Assembly: GCF_045679555.1 (NCBI RefSeq)
Contig: NC_092092.1
Span: 10,478,690-10,542,689, forward strand
Length of the DNA: 64,000 nt
Direction of reading: 5' to 3'
Source of the DNA: Salvelinus alpinus
Taxonomy: Eukaryota > Chordata > Actinopteri > Salmoniformes > Salmonidae
Below, piece after piece: positions 1 to 13,500 of this stretch. The notes under the pieces were generated by a model that was not told the origin of the DNA, searched no databases, and saw only the letters and a program-made list of their open reading frames with translations. Every line of letters starts with the position of its first letter. The first letter of the stretch is position 1. A program made the position numbers and the translations under genes.

Positions 1-225
1 ACAGAAACCCAGCCTAAAACCCCAAACAGCAAACAATGCAGGTGTAGAAGCACAGTGGCTAGGAATTCCCCCTAGAAAGGCCAGAACCTAGGAAGAAACC
101 TAAAGAGGAACCAGGCTATGAGGGGTGGCCAGTCCTCTTTTGGCTGTGCCGGATGGAGATTATAACAGAACACGGCCAAGATGTTCAAATGTTCATAGAT
201 GACCAGCAGGGTCAAATAATAATAT
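1..225. repeat. Fragment of a dispersed salmonid repeat
   Basis: The segment with 'gcaatgcaggtgtagaagca' and 'gaggggtggccagtcctctt' reads like a dispersed repeat I recall from many salmonid sequences. It is cut by the left edge of the window. I cannot assign it to a class. It carries no open frame of interest. Confidence 0.4.
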
Positions 226-747
226 CAATGTCAATCAAGCAGACAACAGATGATCAACATCAATTCACTAGGGATATTTGTAGAAATAGGGCCTAACATA
301 GAATAATGTGGACGTGCCTGACTAAATAAATTGGATGCATGCATGTCGATTTTCTGAAGCCTATTGTGGCCGAAGCAGGCACAGATAATACATCCATGAA
401 TAGCCGTAGTATTAATCTCACCATTGCTGTTTTTATAATGAAAAAGCGAACAAAAATGGGTTCCTTTTGTAATGGAAGGATTTGTATGGAAAGCCAAGTT
501 GAAGCCAACATGTTGTCCTCATAATAACCGCACGTGGTTTTACCGCAACAGAGTAGCACAACACCCTCCAATTGAAGCGGCAGGAAACAAAGGAAAGTGG
601 CCACATCTCTCACAAAAACAGATCAAAAATTAAATCATGCATCATTATAAGGCAGCAGGAGAACTTGTAAATTGGCTACAATAATTACAAGGACTTTTCA
701 AGTACCAAATTGAGGAAATATTTACATTTTCAGGGTAGGCATATTTC
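226..747. other. No recognised feature
   Basis: Only short overlapping frames on both strands, with no splice-site context or recognisable motif. I see no gene here. Confidence 0.5.
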
Positions 748-1219
748 CAGTGGTGTAAAGTACTTAAGTAAAAATACTTTAAAGTACTACTTTTTTGGGG
801 GGGGGGGGGGGGGGTATCTGTACTTTACTATGTATATTTTGGACAACTTTTACGTCACATTTAAAATAAAAAAATAAAAATGTACTTTTTACTCCATACA
901 TTTTCCCTGACATCCAAAATTACTCCTTACATTTTGAATGCTTAGGAGGACAGGGAAATTGTCCAATTCACACACTTATCAAGATAACATCCCCGGTCAT
1001 CCCTACTGCCTCTGATCTGGCGGATTCACTAAACACACATGCTTCATTTGTAAAGGACGCCTGAGTGTTGGAGTCTGCCCCTGGCTCTCTGTAAATAAAT
1101 AAAAAAACAGAAAATGGTGCCGTCTACTTTGCTTTATATAAGGCATTTGAAATGTATACTTTTACTTTTGATACTTAAGTATATTTTAGCAATTACATTT
1201 ACTTTTGATACTTAAGTAG
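748..1219. mobile_element. Non-autonomous DNA element (MITE-like), copy 1
   Basis: The segment begins 'tggtgtaaagtacttaagta' and ends near a related 'acttttgatacttaagta' motif. A copy in the opposite orientation lies at 24,100-24,691 and shares the terminal block and the internal 'gtccaattcacacacttatc' block. A run of 18 G sits at 797-814, where the other copy has a short C run. The family is common in teleost genomes; I do not name a superfamily. Confidence 0.5.
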
Positions 1220-1375
1220 CCTACTGTATACATCACATAAAAGTATAGCACTGTACAGAAAAAAACTATAAATTGTGTCTGTAAAACCAGGGTCCAGTCT
1301 ACTCACTAGAGTCCCTAGAATACAAAACAGAGGAGTTTGAACAAAAAGCTAGGTCAAAGGAAGTGTTGCTGGTCT

Positions 1376-1500
1376 TTTGTATTTGTATTTATTATGGATC
1401 CCCTTGGCAGCAGCTACTCTTCCTGGGGTCCGGCAAAATTAAGGCAGTTATGCAATTTTAAAAACATTACAATACATTCACAGAATTCACAACTGTGGTC
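1376..1500 (-). mobile_element. LINE 3'-end fragment
   Basis: 'tatttgtatttattatggat' followed by 'cccc' matches the 3' end of the LINE at 28,528-30,350, where the reverse transcriptase frame lies on the minus strand. This copy is a 5'-truncated stub with no coding capacity. Confidence 0.45.
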
Positions 1501-1844
1501 AAACAGCTTAAAGTGGGGCTTAATGAAAACATTAAGCTTAAAGAAAATACTTGAGTCATTGCTAGCACATGGGGTCAATGTTCGAGTTGCGGGGGGGTTG
1601 TCAGAGAAGAGTCCAAAGTGTAAAACTGTACATGATTAGAGATCACGTAGCCCTCCCCACCTCTCCCTGCCCTAAAGTATTTCCCCCAGACATTTGCAAG
1701 AGCAAATCAGACACAAGATGTGTGTGGCAGGCCCTATTCAGGTGATTGATGTCGTAGAATGGTGCAGTGTGTATTGTGTAATATTTTCATTGAAAATCTA
1801 CCTTGAATTTACAAGCCAAGTCCACTCTAATGACCATATCATAC

Positions 1845-2915
1845 AGTGCCGTGAAAAAGTATTTGCCCCCTTTCAGATTCTCTATTTTTGCATATTTTTT
1901 TTATATTGAATGTTATCAGATCTTCAACCAAAACCTAATATTAGATAAAAGGGAACCTGAATTTACAAAAAAATAAAATACATTTTAATTAACAAAGTTA
2001 TGCATCACCCAATTCCCCTGTGTGAAAAATAAATTGAACCCTTACACTCAATAACTGGTTGTTTCACCTTTAGCTGCAATGACAGCAACCAAATGCTTCC
2101 TGCAGTTGTTGATCAGTCTTTCACATCGCTGTGGAGGAATTTTGGCCCACTTGCATGCATTTTGCTTATTTATTTATTTAAAAAATATATATTTTAGTAA
2201 ATACTTTCTTAACACTTATTTTTCTTAAAACTGCATTGTTGGTTAAGGGCTTGTAAGCACTTTACTGTAAGGTTATATTTGGCGCATGTGACAAGTCAAA
2301 TTTGATTTGAACTGCTTTAACCCAGCAACATTTGTGGGTTTTCAAGCATTAATCGCTCGTTTCAAGTCCTGCCATATCTCAATTGATTAGGTCTGGACTT
2401 TGACTAGGCCATTCCAAAACTTCAAATTTGTGGCTTTTTAGCCATTTTCATGTAAACTTGCTTGTGTTTTGGATCATTGTCTTGCTGCATGACCCAACTG
2501 CGCTTCTGCTCACAGACGGATGTCCTGACATTCTCCTGTAGAATTTTCTGATACGGAGCAGAATTCATGGTTCCTTCTATTAAGGCAAGTCATTCAGGCC
2601 CTGAGGCAGCAAAGCATCCCCAAACCATCACACTACCACCACCCTGCTTGCATAATGGGACCACATGTCATCCAAAAAGTTAAACTTCTGAATCATCTGT
2701 CCATAGAACATTCTTCCAAGAGTCTTGATGATCATCCAGGTGCTTCTTGGCAAACTTAAGTCAACTTTTTGGATGAAATGGGTCCCATTATGTCTGGCCA
2801 AAAACAAACACAGTAAGAACCTCATACCAACGGTCAAGCATGCTGGTGGTAGTGGGATGCTTTGCTGCCTCAGGACCTGGACAACTTTGATGCACTGCAA
2901 AGTAACTGGCATCTA
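1845..2915 (-). mobile_element. Degenerate Tc1/mariner element
   Basis: It starts with a Tc1-type end, 'cagtgccgtgaaaaagtatt', followed by the 'tttgccccctttcag' block. The minus strand retains shreds of Tc1-like transposase coding sequence at 2,628-2,912 with no long frame. A short retroelement 3' tail of the 'tttactgtaagg...gcgcatgtgacaa' type appears at about 2,235-2,310, suggesting a secondary insertion. The right boundary is approximate. Confidence 0.55.
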
Positions 2916-3784
2916 GTGAACAAGATAATATATTGAAAACTGATACGGCACACAGCATATTTTGATTATGTGAGATGTACCATATCCATTTATTTTTAAT
3001 GAAAAGTATTAATTCCAGTTTTGTAAAATTATACATTGAAACACACTGTTTTGCTGATTGAATACAAAATAAAATATACAGCAAGTGTATAATTTGGTAA
3101 ACACAAATTAATGTACAGTACATCTTAAATTATTTGTCACTTTGTGATACAAGATTTTAAACTTGTATGACAAATATTCAAATAAAATGTGCAGAAAAAT
3201 AACAAATACTCTGAAATGAAATATTTTTTCCACTTTATAAAAATAAATACAAGATAGGTATGTTTCCAAACGTAAGCATTTGCTACGTTAGGTAGCTACA
3301 GTATATTTTAATGATAATAATAGTTATTGTTAAGTTAATAATGAATTAGACCTACTTAAGTTAATATTGTGTTTTTCAGTCAGTAATCAAAAGTACAACA
3401 TATACATTTGCTGTGCTGTTTCATGTAGTTTCTTCTTCTTCATAACCAAGGCAGCATTGGGAACATTAGTGCTTTTGGTAAACATAATTCTGAAATGTGC
3501 CTGCATTCTATCATACAGAAACAAATCTGTGAAAGGTACTCAGTCAGTATTTTGGCTTATTAGAGGCACGTGTGAATTACAACAGGTAACACCATCCACA
3601 TTCAAGAGAAATAACACAACAAAACCAAAATATGATTATGTCCAATGACTCCACGGCTTATCACAACAGGCTCAACCACTGTATTCCTCCGTCCGTAGAG
3701 AAACATACTTTGCATCGTCTCTTGATATTCTTACTGCAGATTTGGAATGATATGCTCAGCTGCCCACATGGTTTTAGTCTATTG
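2916..3784. other. AT-rich intergenic DNA
   Basis: Downstream of the rufy2-like gene. It is AT-rich with only short frames. No repeat family or gene is recognised. It may include the rufy2 3' UTR and polyadenylation site, which I could not place with confidence. Confidence 0.4.
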
Positions 3785-3902
3785 TGGAGACAGGCAGCCC
3801 AATTCTGATCTTCTGCCCAATTATTGGCAAAATATCTGATATGATTGGTCAAAAGTTGAAAAAAAATCATCAGAATTGGGCTGCCTATCTAAACGCAGCC
3901 TT
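3785..3902. mobile_element. Small foldback element (MITE-like)
   Basis: The left side carries 'ggcagcccaattctgatctt' and the right side carries its inverse, 'tcagaattgggctgcc'. This is an inverted repeat around an AT-rich centre. It resembles a short non-autonomous DNA element frequent in salmonids. The left end looks truncated. Confidence 0.5.
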
Positions 3903-4085
3903 AGTGTCATAAGTGTCACAGATATAACATCTCAAATCTTATGTTACACAAAGGACAACACCTAGGAGAACATAAATGCTTGATACCTGATAACAGTCAC
4001 ACAAACTCTGCGGTTTCCTGGTAGTCTGAACAGCAGGGGGGGGGGGGCTGAGTTAAAGCTGTGGATGGGGCTGAAAGGAGGCATC

Positions 4086-4506
4086 TCATGTGGCATTTGA
4101 GGAACAGCGTTGGAGAAGAAGGGCGTGGCACGTATCACAGACCCTCACTGGTTTTGGCGAAGCAGGGAGGGGCAGCTCGTTGTCAGAGCAGGCATTGCAG
4201 AAGATCTCCCCACAGTTTCTACAGTGGTGCTAGAGAAATGAGACGCATGGAAAATAAAATCAGCTAACCTAGGCAAGAAGTACACCACAAGGAAAAGATA
4301 TGTGTTATGGTTTGCATAGTTTTACAATTAGAATGGCAACTATGTCACATCTTTTTGTGTTGCATGCTGGTTAAGCACTGTCCCAATTAATTTCACACAA
4401 AAAAATGTAATGAGTTTAACCTAACCTTTCTCCGAGAGATGGAGAACTCCTTCTCACACAGTTTACAGATGTTGGCGTCTTTGTCCTTCAGCCAGATCTG
4501 GCCCCC
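4086..4506 (-). other. rufy2: rufy2 exons 17-18: FYVE zinc finger
   Basis: Exon 17 (4,426-4,506) carries the WLKD motif and the first zinc-ligand pair, CKLC. Exon 18 (4,086-4,229) carries [15 protein letters not shown], then RVCDTC. All eight zinc-binding cysteines are present, with the basic R-R-K-H-H-C-R patch that contacts phosphatidylinositol 3-phosphate. The protein ends QRCSSNAT before TGA. The finger therefore looks functional. Confidence 0.93.
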
Positions 4507-7500
4507 CTGGAATATTTGATTGTTAGATAGGCGACTCATGAAACAGCATGTGCCAAGGTCAACATGCATGTTAGTAGATCAGTTGTTTTCATAAGAACAA
4601 AAAAATTGTCTGATTGGACTGAACTTTCACTTGAATAACAACGTAGAACTCGAGAGACACTTACCTGAAGAGCTTCATTTGCCTCTTTTATGTCCTCGAT
4701 TTTAAGTTTTGATCTGTGTTAAGAATAAGAAAAGCCAGGCATCAGTTTAGAGTTCACGTCTCTCAATTTACTCATGCAAAATTCCTAACTGGAACTTTGC
4801 AACAGTATGTGCACTAACTAAGGCCAAGAGGCATGTAAAAGTATCATGGATGTGATTATAGTCCCTCCTCCACAACATAAAAGCATGTTGCTCCTTTCCA
4901 CTCCTTTCTGAAAAGGTACGTTGAGATTGCTCTAACTGATGAGAGTAAGAGGGTGCATTCCTTTTTGAAAGACAGACCGTGTTAAATAAAAACACATCAA
5001 ACGAGGAGTTTAAAATAGACAAGTACTCGCTAAGTTTGCATCCCAGCTCCTCCAGGGCCTGTTCCTGTTCGTCACATATTCCAGTCAGCTGGCTGTTCTC
5101 ATCCTGCAGCCTGTGGAACTCCTGGAGAAAAACATGGCAAATACATCAGTCCACTGTGTGTAAATATACTCTATCCCTGTGACACAACGTAAAATGGAAA
5201 ATATGTTGAACTTGAACATAATACTTTTTAAATGCCACTGTCACAAAAAGCCCTACGAGGAACCCTCACAAACCTTTTTAAGTCCATTTATTTGCTGGGC
5301 TTCAGCACTGAGCTGGGCGACGATGTCTCGTTCCCTCTCCAGGTTGTTTTGTAAGGTCTGCTGCCACTCCTTCTCAATCTTTAGGTCTGTCTCCAGCTGC
5401 AACCTACAATAGGAACAACATCCCGGATAACTCTATTCAGTCTGTATCGCTGAAGATTGGCGCTAAACATTTAAAAGTAATTTCCAACTGAGTCGACATT
5501 TTGTAGCGTTTTCCATGAAGGCACTCTCTGCTAGCACGGGAACACTGCCTTTGAATTTCAAATCACACTGTAGCGCTGAATTTCCGCGATACGGAATGAA
5601 TAGAGCCCCAAATCTTCATTTTGGTACAGAGACAAACAATATATTTATTATATAGAAGGAACGAGTGCTAAGAGCTGCTGTAAATGTACCGTATGGATGT
5701 GTACTTACCTCTGCTTCTCTCTCTGGGCTATCTGCTTTTGGAGGCTGTCGGCTTTGTTGACAAAGTCCTGCTTGAATTTGTGCGCTCCATCTTCTGCGAC
5801 CCAGCGGTCCCGATCAACCTCCTGTAATCTGGTGTAATTCAAACCAACTGGGTAAAACTGAGGCTCCAATCACAAGGAAAAAGGGGTGCAGGGGGTTGGG
5901 ATGCAATGGGACAAACTGGCAAAAGAAAAGGGGGAGGCCAAACATCTACAGGCAGACCATTCTGAAGTGAAGATAGCCAGACATCTACAGGCAGGCCATT
6001 CTGAAGAGAAGATGGCCAGACATCTACAGGCAGACCATTCTGAAGAGAAGATGGCCAAACATCTACAGGCAGACCATTCTGAAGAGAAGATTGCCAGACA
6101 TCTACAGGCAGACCATTCTGAAGAGAAGATGGCCAGACATCTACAGGCAGACCATTCTGAAGAGAAGATGGCCAAACATCTACAGGCAGACCATTCTGAA
6201 GAGAAGATGGCCAAACATCTACAGGCAGGCCATTCTGAAGAGAAGATGGCCAGACATCTACAGGCAGACCATTCTAAAGAGAAGATGGCCAGACATCTAC
6301 AGGCAGACCATTCTGAAGAGAAGATGGCCAAACATCTACAGGCAGACCATTCTGAAGAGAAGATGGCCAGACATCTACAGGCAGGCCATTCTGAAGAGAA
6401 GATGGCCAGACATCTACAGGCAGACCATTCTAAAGAGAAGATGGCCAGACATCTACAGGCAGACCATTCTAAAGAGAAGATGGCCAGACATCTACAGGCA
6501 GACCATTCTAAAGAGAAGATGGCCAGACATCTACAGGCAGACCATTCTGAAGAGAAGATGGCCAGACATCTACAGGCAGACCATTCTGAAGAGAAGATGG
6601 CCAGACATCTACAGGCAGACCATTCTGAAGAGAAGATGGCCAGACATCTACAGGCAGACCATTCTGAAGAGAAGATGGTCAGACAGTGGCAGGACAGTTT
6701 AACATTTCTATGGACACAATCAGGGAGGTGATTTAACGCTGGCAATTATTTTAAAAGATTCATTCCACGACCACAATTTCAAAACATCTAACTTTATTGT
6801 TTCATGTGATAAAAGACAATTATTATACTTTTTATTGGCTATAATGAGTAGAGTATTTGCTCTTACAGATATGTTTGAGTGTATTAGTTATTACAGTACC
6901 ACAATAACAGGATGCACTACAAAACTTCCTTTAGTGAAAGAAGCTCGTCTTAACATTAGACTGATTAAAAAACCAAGAAACCTTTTAAGAACCGTCAACC
7001 CATTACTTTACGATACTGCATATAAACAAATCCTCTGCCTAGTGTTTGCTGAGAGTTAGTGGTTGTGTTTGAATGCTCAGAAAGAGATGTCTTTAACAAG
7101 CTTGTATTGGTGCTCAGTGTCTGCGCTGGCACATTTTACAAATGACATGGCGAGCGTTCGCGTCTGGCTTAGCAAATCTTTATCACTATTGAGACCAAGT
7201 AGACAAAACAGGAAGTGTATCGATGTAGAAATATGTATGAAATTAAACATATGAGGGTAAAAGATGGAAGCAATAAAAGACAAGGAAAAGAAAAGAGAAA
7301 TAGGAAGTCAAAATCAGGGAACTTCCATTTGACCAAAATAAATAAGAAATTGTTAAGCAAAGTATTCTCATAGAAATATCACAAAGAAGATGGCTTTAAA
7401 CGAATGGAAGAGAAAGGGAGGGATGGTCCATGTTGACTGAGACATGACAAAGCTACGGTCACATCACATCACACAACTAGACTACAGCCAAGTCAATGCT

Positions 7501-10500
7501 CCAAAATGGATTTGTAATATGGTAAAACATACATTCATAACAATACACCTACATGCAAAAAGAGAAAATACTTTGCATGCCACTGGGCCGGTTTCCCGCA
7601 CACAGATTAAGCCTAGTCCCAGACCACAAATCTCCATTGAAAGTACTTTTTAGTCCAGGGAAAGGTTTACTCTGTGTCCAGGAAACCGGGCCTTAAATAT
7701 TACCTTCAAATAATTTAAGAGGATATTTTAAGTCAACTCCCTTACCTTTGTTCCAGCTGTTTCATGGTTGCTGTGATTTGATTGGTCTTCTCCTCCAAAC
7801 GAGTGATCATGTCGTTCTTCTGTTTCATGCCGTCATCGGAAGTCTGGTCGACAACACAGCAAAGCCATCAGATCAGTATAGTCACTGGAACAAAACCTGA
7901 TAACATAAACAACATAGCCTACTCTATGCACAAAAGCACCAGCAAAATCCGCCACACAAAAAGTTCCACGGCACCTGCATTTTTGAGTACATTTCCACGT
8001 TGATGGCCTTGACTTCGTCCAGCTGGTGGCGGAGGCCGATCAGTGTGTCCTGCTTTTCGTGGATGTCCTTCTCCAACAGTTTCATGGCCAGATCCATCTC
8101 CTGCTTCATGCTCACCTGCACCACCAACTCATTCTCCACATCCTACAGCGGGGGACAAGGAGAACAGCTGTCCGTCACCCCAAATCCTGCAAATTCTGCT
8201 CAACTGTAAAGCACTGACCTTTCTCACACAGACCATGCTACTGAATGCTCCTTACAACCAAATATGACCATTTCAGAATTCTGCATTGGCTTATGTTGGC
8301 AATGTTTCCTCTTTTGTAAAAGTGAGATAGTCTCCCCTTTCTACATTAGCTGCTTCCTCTGCCTAGAAAAAAAACATTGGCTTAAATGGGTTTCAACTGA
8401 AGATGTGCCCCATATAGAAAAATGATCAAGAGGAAATGCTGGATGATGACAGACCTGGCGTAGTTGACACTCCTCCCTGAGCTGCCTCCTGGCCTCGTTG
8501 TACATCTCGTCCAGGCCCTGCCTCGACTTCTTGTAGGTGTTCAGCTCCACGTCCACGTCCACCTGGGTCACCTGACAGACAGTGACACATCAGAGGTGAC
8601 ATTAGTGGATTAGACCAAACCCACAATTCCTAATACCACAAACACTACAAATGAGGAACACGGTTTTACATTTGACTGACACAGAGAGAGAACAGGACAT
8701 TGTAAAAGGCATACCTCAAGTTGCTGCTGAGCTTTCATGAGAATAATAGTGTTCTCATTTCTAAGCTGATGATTCTCCTCTTGTAGTTTGATTATGTTGT
8801 TTTTTGCAATCGCCAGCTACAATGAAAAGAAGTTCAAATGAATACCAAATCAGATGTATAAAATGGTAAATGATTCATAATGTTAGTACTGTACTAATGA
8901 TACTTTGCCATACCTCCTCAATGAGTTTAGAGTTTGATTTCTCCAAGTTATCGACCCTCCCTTGTAAGCCGTGTACTGAAGAACTGTGCCAAAGATACAA
9001 GTGCTAATTTAGTGCCATTTCATATTTAGTCCCAACAGGTGTTTGAAGAAGCACACTGCTTCAAGTATCGCATGTTTAAAACAGACTTAAAAAGGTCCCC
9101 ACAAAACACGAGTACTTTCATTGTCTTTTAGAATTACACTTCCTGCAGTTGAACTAGTGAGCGTGAGTTCTTTAGAGGTTGAGGTTGTGCAATGAGCGTA
9201 AGACTATAGAAGAGAAGAGACATCTTTATTTACGTAACCAGTGCCAAAAACTTGGTCTAAATAAGAGCTTCCTCAGCAAAAAACACAGTTGAGCGATTAT
9301 CACACACACACACACAAAAAATAAAGAAATCACAACGATACAGTTTGGTAAAGAAAAATATTAAAATACTTACTTAAGCTGCCTGTTTAATTCTTCAACG
9401 TAGTTCTTCTGGTCCAGGATGGCTGCTATTTGACCATTTCTATTGGGAAAACAAATCATGGAAGATAAATCAGAAAAGAGAACACTTATGTTCGAAAGTG
9501 TTAAGTATTTTGACATACAGTTGAAGTTGGAAGTTTAAATACACCTTAGCCAAATAAATTTAAACTCAGTTTTTCACAATTCCTGACACTTAATCGTAGT
9601 AGAAATTCTCTGTCTTAGGTCAGTTAGGATCACCACTTTATTTTAAGAATGTGAAATGTCAGAATAATAGTAGAGAATAATTTCTTTAAGCTTTTATTTC
9701 TTTCATCATTTGGTATAATTTGCCTTTAAATTGTTTAACTTGGGTCAAACATTTTGGGTAGTCTTCCACAAGCTTCCCACAATAAGTTGGGTGAATTTTG
9801 GCCCATTCCTCCTGACAGAGCTGATGTAACTGAGTCAGGTTTGTAGGCCTTCTATGATGTCAAGCAAAGAGGCACTGGGTTTGAAAGTAGGCCTTGAAAT
9901 ACATCCACAGATACACCTCCAATTGACTCAAATTATGTCAATTAGCCTATCAGAAGCTTCTAAAGCCATGACATAATTTTCTGGAATTTTCCCAGCTGTT
10001 TAAAGGCAGTCAACTTAGTGTATGTAAACTTCTAACCCACTGGAATTGTGATACAGTGAATTATGTAAAATAATCTGTCTGTAAACAATTGTTGGAAAAA
10101 TTACTTGTGTCATGCACAAAGTAAATGTCCTAACCGACTTGCCAAAACTATAGTTTGTTAACAAGAAATTTGTGAAGTGGTTGAAAAACGAGTTTTAATG
10201 ACTCCAACCTAAGTGTATGTAAACTTCCGACTTCAACTGTACTTGTATCTTTCTCAGCGTATCCAAGACAATGTGTAGTAGTAGATATATTTTAATGGAT
10301 ATATTCCATCTCATTAAAGTAACAAGAGTATCTACTTTACCTTTCTTCACTTCTGTAGTCATCAATGTCATTTTTCAAGTACATGGAGAAGTCAATGACC
10401 CCAACCTAAGAAATGTAAAATGTCACACAGCCAGTATGTTGAACATTTCTACATAGACTTTGACCAGTATATTCCTTCTCAAATTGGGCTGAGACAACTG

Positions 10501-13500
10501 GAGTGTAAACGTCTGCTGCTACAATCTGAATAGACTAGAAGCACAGCTGAACAGTTTAGATTATACCATTTTTTGGGGGGCTTTGACAGTTGTAGATACT
10601 AGTTTGATTAGTTTGTTGGGATGCGAGTGCTCTCCACGAGGTGAAAGGAACGCCGATCCTGCGTCTGCGGGTAGGACCCTGAATAACATTGAGGTGTCCT
10701 CTCACTTGCCTATTTTAAAGGCTGTCATGGGGAATTTTAGAACAATGACTGAAGTGGGGGGGGGGGGGGGGGGGGGTGACTCACCTGTGTATCCAAGTCT
10801 TCTCCCTTGACACAAAGGTTGGCATCGATCACATTGAGTCCCACCAGCAGGCCAACGATGACAGCACCCTCCTCCTCTACCATCACAGCCGAATTCTCAT
10901 AGAAATCACTGTGGGTGCAAATCGCACAGCGAAACATATTTCACATCAAATCATCATCACATACAATGTTTACAAATTAATAACTAAAATATAGTTGTTG
11001 CATAAGTATTCACCCCCTTTGTTTATGCAAGCATAAATTAGTTCAGGAGTCAAATTTGGCTTAAATCATAATAAGTTACATGGACTCACAATTTGTGAAA
11101 TAATAGGGGTTGACATGATTTTTGAATGACTACCTCGTCCTCTGTCCGCCATACATACAACATCTGTAAGGTTTCTCATTCAAGTAATGAATTTCAAACA
11201 CAGATACCACTACAAAGACCAGGGAGCTTTGCGAAAGCCTCATAAAGAAGGGCAGTGATTGGTAGATGGGTAACAATAACAAATTAAGCACGGTCAAGTT
11301 AATAATGATGCTGTGGATTTTCATTCCACTTTGACAGTGTTTTGTGTAGATCATTGACCATATTTAAAAAATGAAATTTCACTTTTGTAACAATAAAATG
11401 TGAAGCTTCAAGGGGGGTGAATACTTATGATAGGCACTGTATATACCATCACTGCTTATTCTAACAGTTTTCTTATAGAAAATAACTGACACCACCTCTA
11501 CCCATCTGAAGGTATTAGCGTCTCGTCTGCTGAGAAGCAGATGGTGAACCACTACCAAGGAGGCTCTCTGTCTGCCGGCCCAAGGACTTTGAATGGAGAT
11601 GAAGATGTGTGTGAGAAAAACCAGTGTGTGAGTGAGTTGAGACTGGGTGTCCTTCCAGTACCTTAGCAGGTCCTTTCTGGTGATCAGAAGGCGGAGGTAA
11701 TCAGCCAGCCTCTTCTGCATCAGGGCTAGACGCAGCCAGGCCCGAGCTCTGCCCAGCGGAGTCCTACAATAACAGAACAAAAACTACAGCCATTAGTCCA
11801 ACAATACATATTGATATATGATATTCCTATTTAATTTAAAAGTGAAGAGCGGCCCATTGGGTGGGGGACAATACTAACTAGTGGATGAGTCATATAAAAA
11901 TATCCAAACACTGTGTACTGTATGTGTGTTGACATTAGATGTGGCGTGCATGATTTATGATCGACATGCAAGATGTTTCCATGTTTAACAGCCCGGCTGA
12001 GTCATCATCTTTATAGCACACAGAGGAAAATGTGTATGCTTGCTTTCCTAGGTTATATACAGTGCAAAGTATTCAGACCCCTTCCCTTTTTCTCATTTTG
12101 TTAAGTTACAGCCTTATTCTAAAATGGATTGAATCATTTTCCCCCCTCATCAAATAATGACAAATTTTAAAAAATATATATATTTTTGCAAAAAAGGTAA
12201 GTCTTCAGACCCTTTGAGATTATAAATTCAGCTCAGGTGCATCCTGTTTCCATTGCTCATCCTTAAGCTGTTTCTACAACTTGATTGGAGCCCACTTGTG
12301 TCATATATTCAATTGATTGGACATAGGGCTGTGGCGGTCACAACATTGTGTCAGCCGGTGATTGTCAAGCAAATAACTGTCGGTCTCACGGTAATTGACC
12401 GTTCATTAACATAAACACATTTAGCATCTCCTGTCTTCCACACACAGCCTACAAGCCACTGATGCAGATCTTTGGAACATTACATTTTAAAAAGTCTAAT
12501 AAATCCAAGTAATATAGCCTTCACCTTCACAATAAATCCATTATTTATTTTAGACAGGTCTAAAGAAGCATGATATGAAGAAAATGTAGTCTATTTCAGA
12601 AGAACAGAATAGCATACTCTGAGTTGTCCTTATGTTTGGTCCTCATCTAGCTATGCCAAATGGCTGTGGGCTACACTAGTTCATTTAGCAGAAAAGATTT
12701 GCTTAGAATTCTGTGGCATCATTTTATATTATTTTATAGTATGAAGAATAAAATTGAAGAAAGATGTTTTCTCCAAACTATTTGAGGGAGTGCGCAATTC
12801 TTTGTTGACCCGTTAAAGAAATAGGTATTCCTATATGCTTAAATTTAGAGTTATTAATGTAACTTTAGTTGTTCTACAAACGTGGGGCTATATGTTTTGA
12901 TTTGTAATACATTGTAAGGCTGCATGATGTGACTAATGATGATTTGAAAGAAGTCGCTTGAAAAGGCATGAGCTCTGCTTTGTTTTTTTGCGCAGGCTGT
13001 ACACACTTCATCAGTCTCTCATTCACAATTTGATAAGCACTTGATAATGTCTTTCAAGTGAAGATAGACACATCGGGGACGCAACTGCGTGCGTCCGTAT
13101 CCAAATCTGAGGTGCATGTTGAAGATATTGCAAGAACTGTCCACATTTAGTTTTAGACCTAACGAACAGCAAAAGCACTAGCCTATGTCAATCTACTATC
13201 CCCCATAGTACAAAAGTTGACCTATTCTGTGCGAGAAATAAATATTCCAAACATAGTCTGGGACAGTTGCGGGATGCGATAGATCCCAAATGAACACAAC
13301 CACTAGCAATCAAAAAAAAAACATTTTATGCAATGAGGCTGACATAACAGATCAGAAAGTTTATCAACATTTTAAGCTAAACGATCAGAATATTTCTTCA
13401 CATTATAAGCGCAGCGATGCGCACACGGCAGTAGGCTATAATAGCAAATATTGTTCTATTAACGGGTAAACACCATTATCAAAAGTGAACACAAATGTGA

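Noticed and set aside
797-814. Poly-G run as a possible G-quadruplex regulator
   Set aside because: It sits inside a dispersed element far from any gene start, so a regulatory role has no support.
5936-6678. Possible CRISPR-like array
   Set aside because: Units are contiguous with no unique spacers, and the host is a vertebrate.
5870-6745. Long frames of 291 (minus), 281 and 203 (plus) codons
   Set aside because: All come from the 39-bp minisatellite whose unit has no stop in several frames; they lie inside a rufy2 intron and resemble no protein family.
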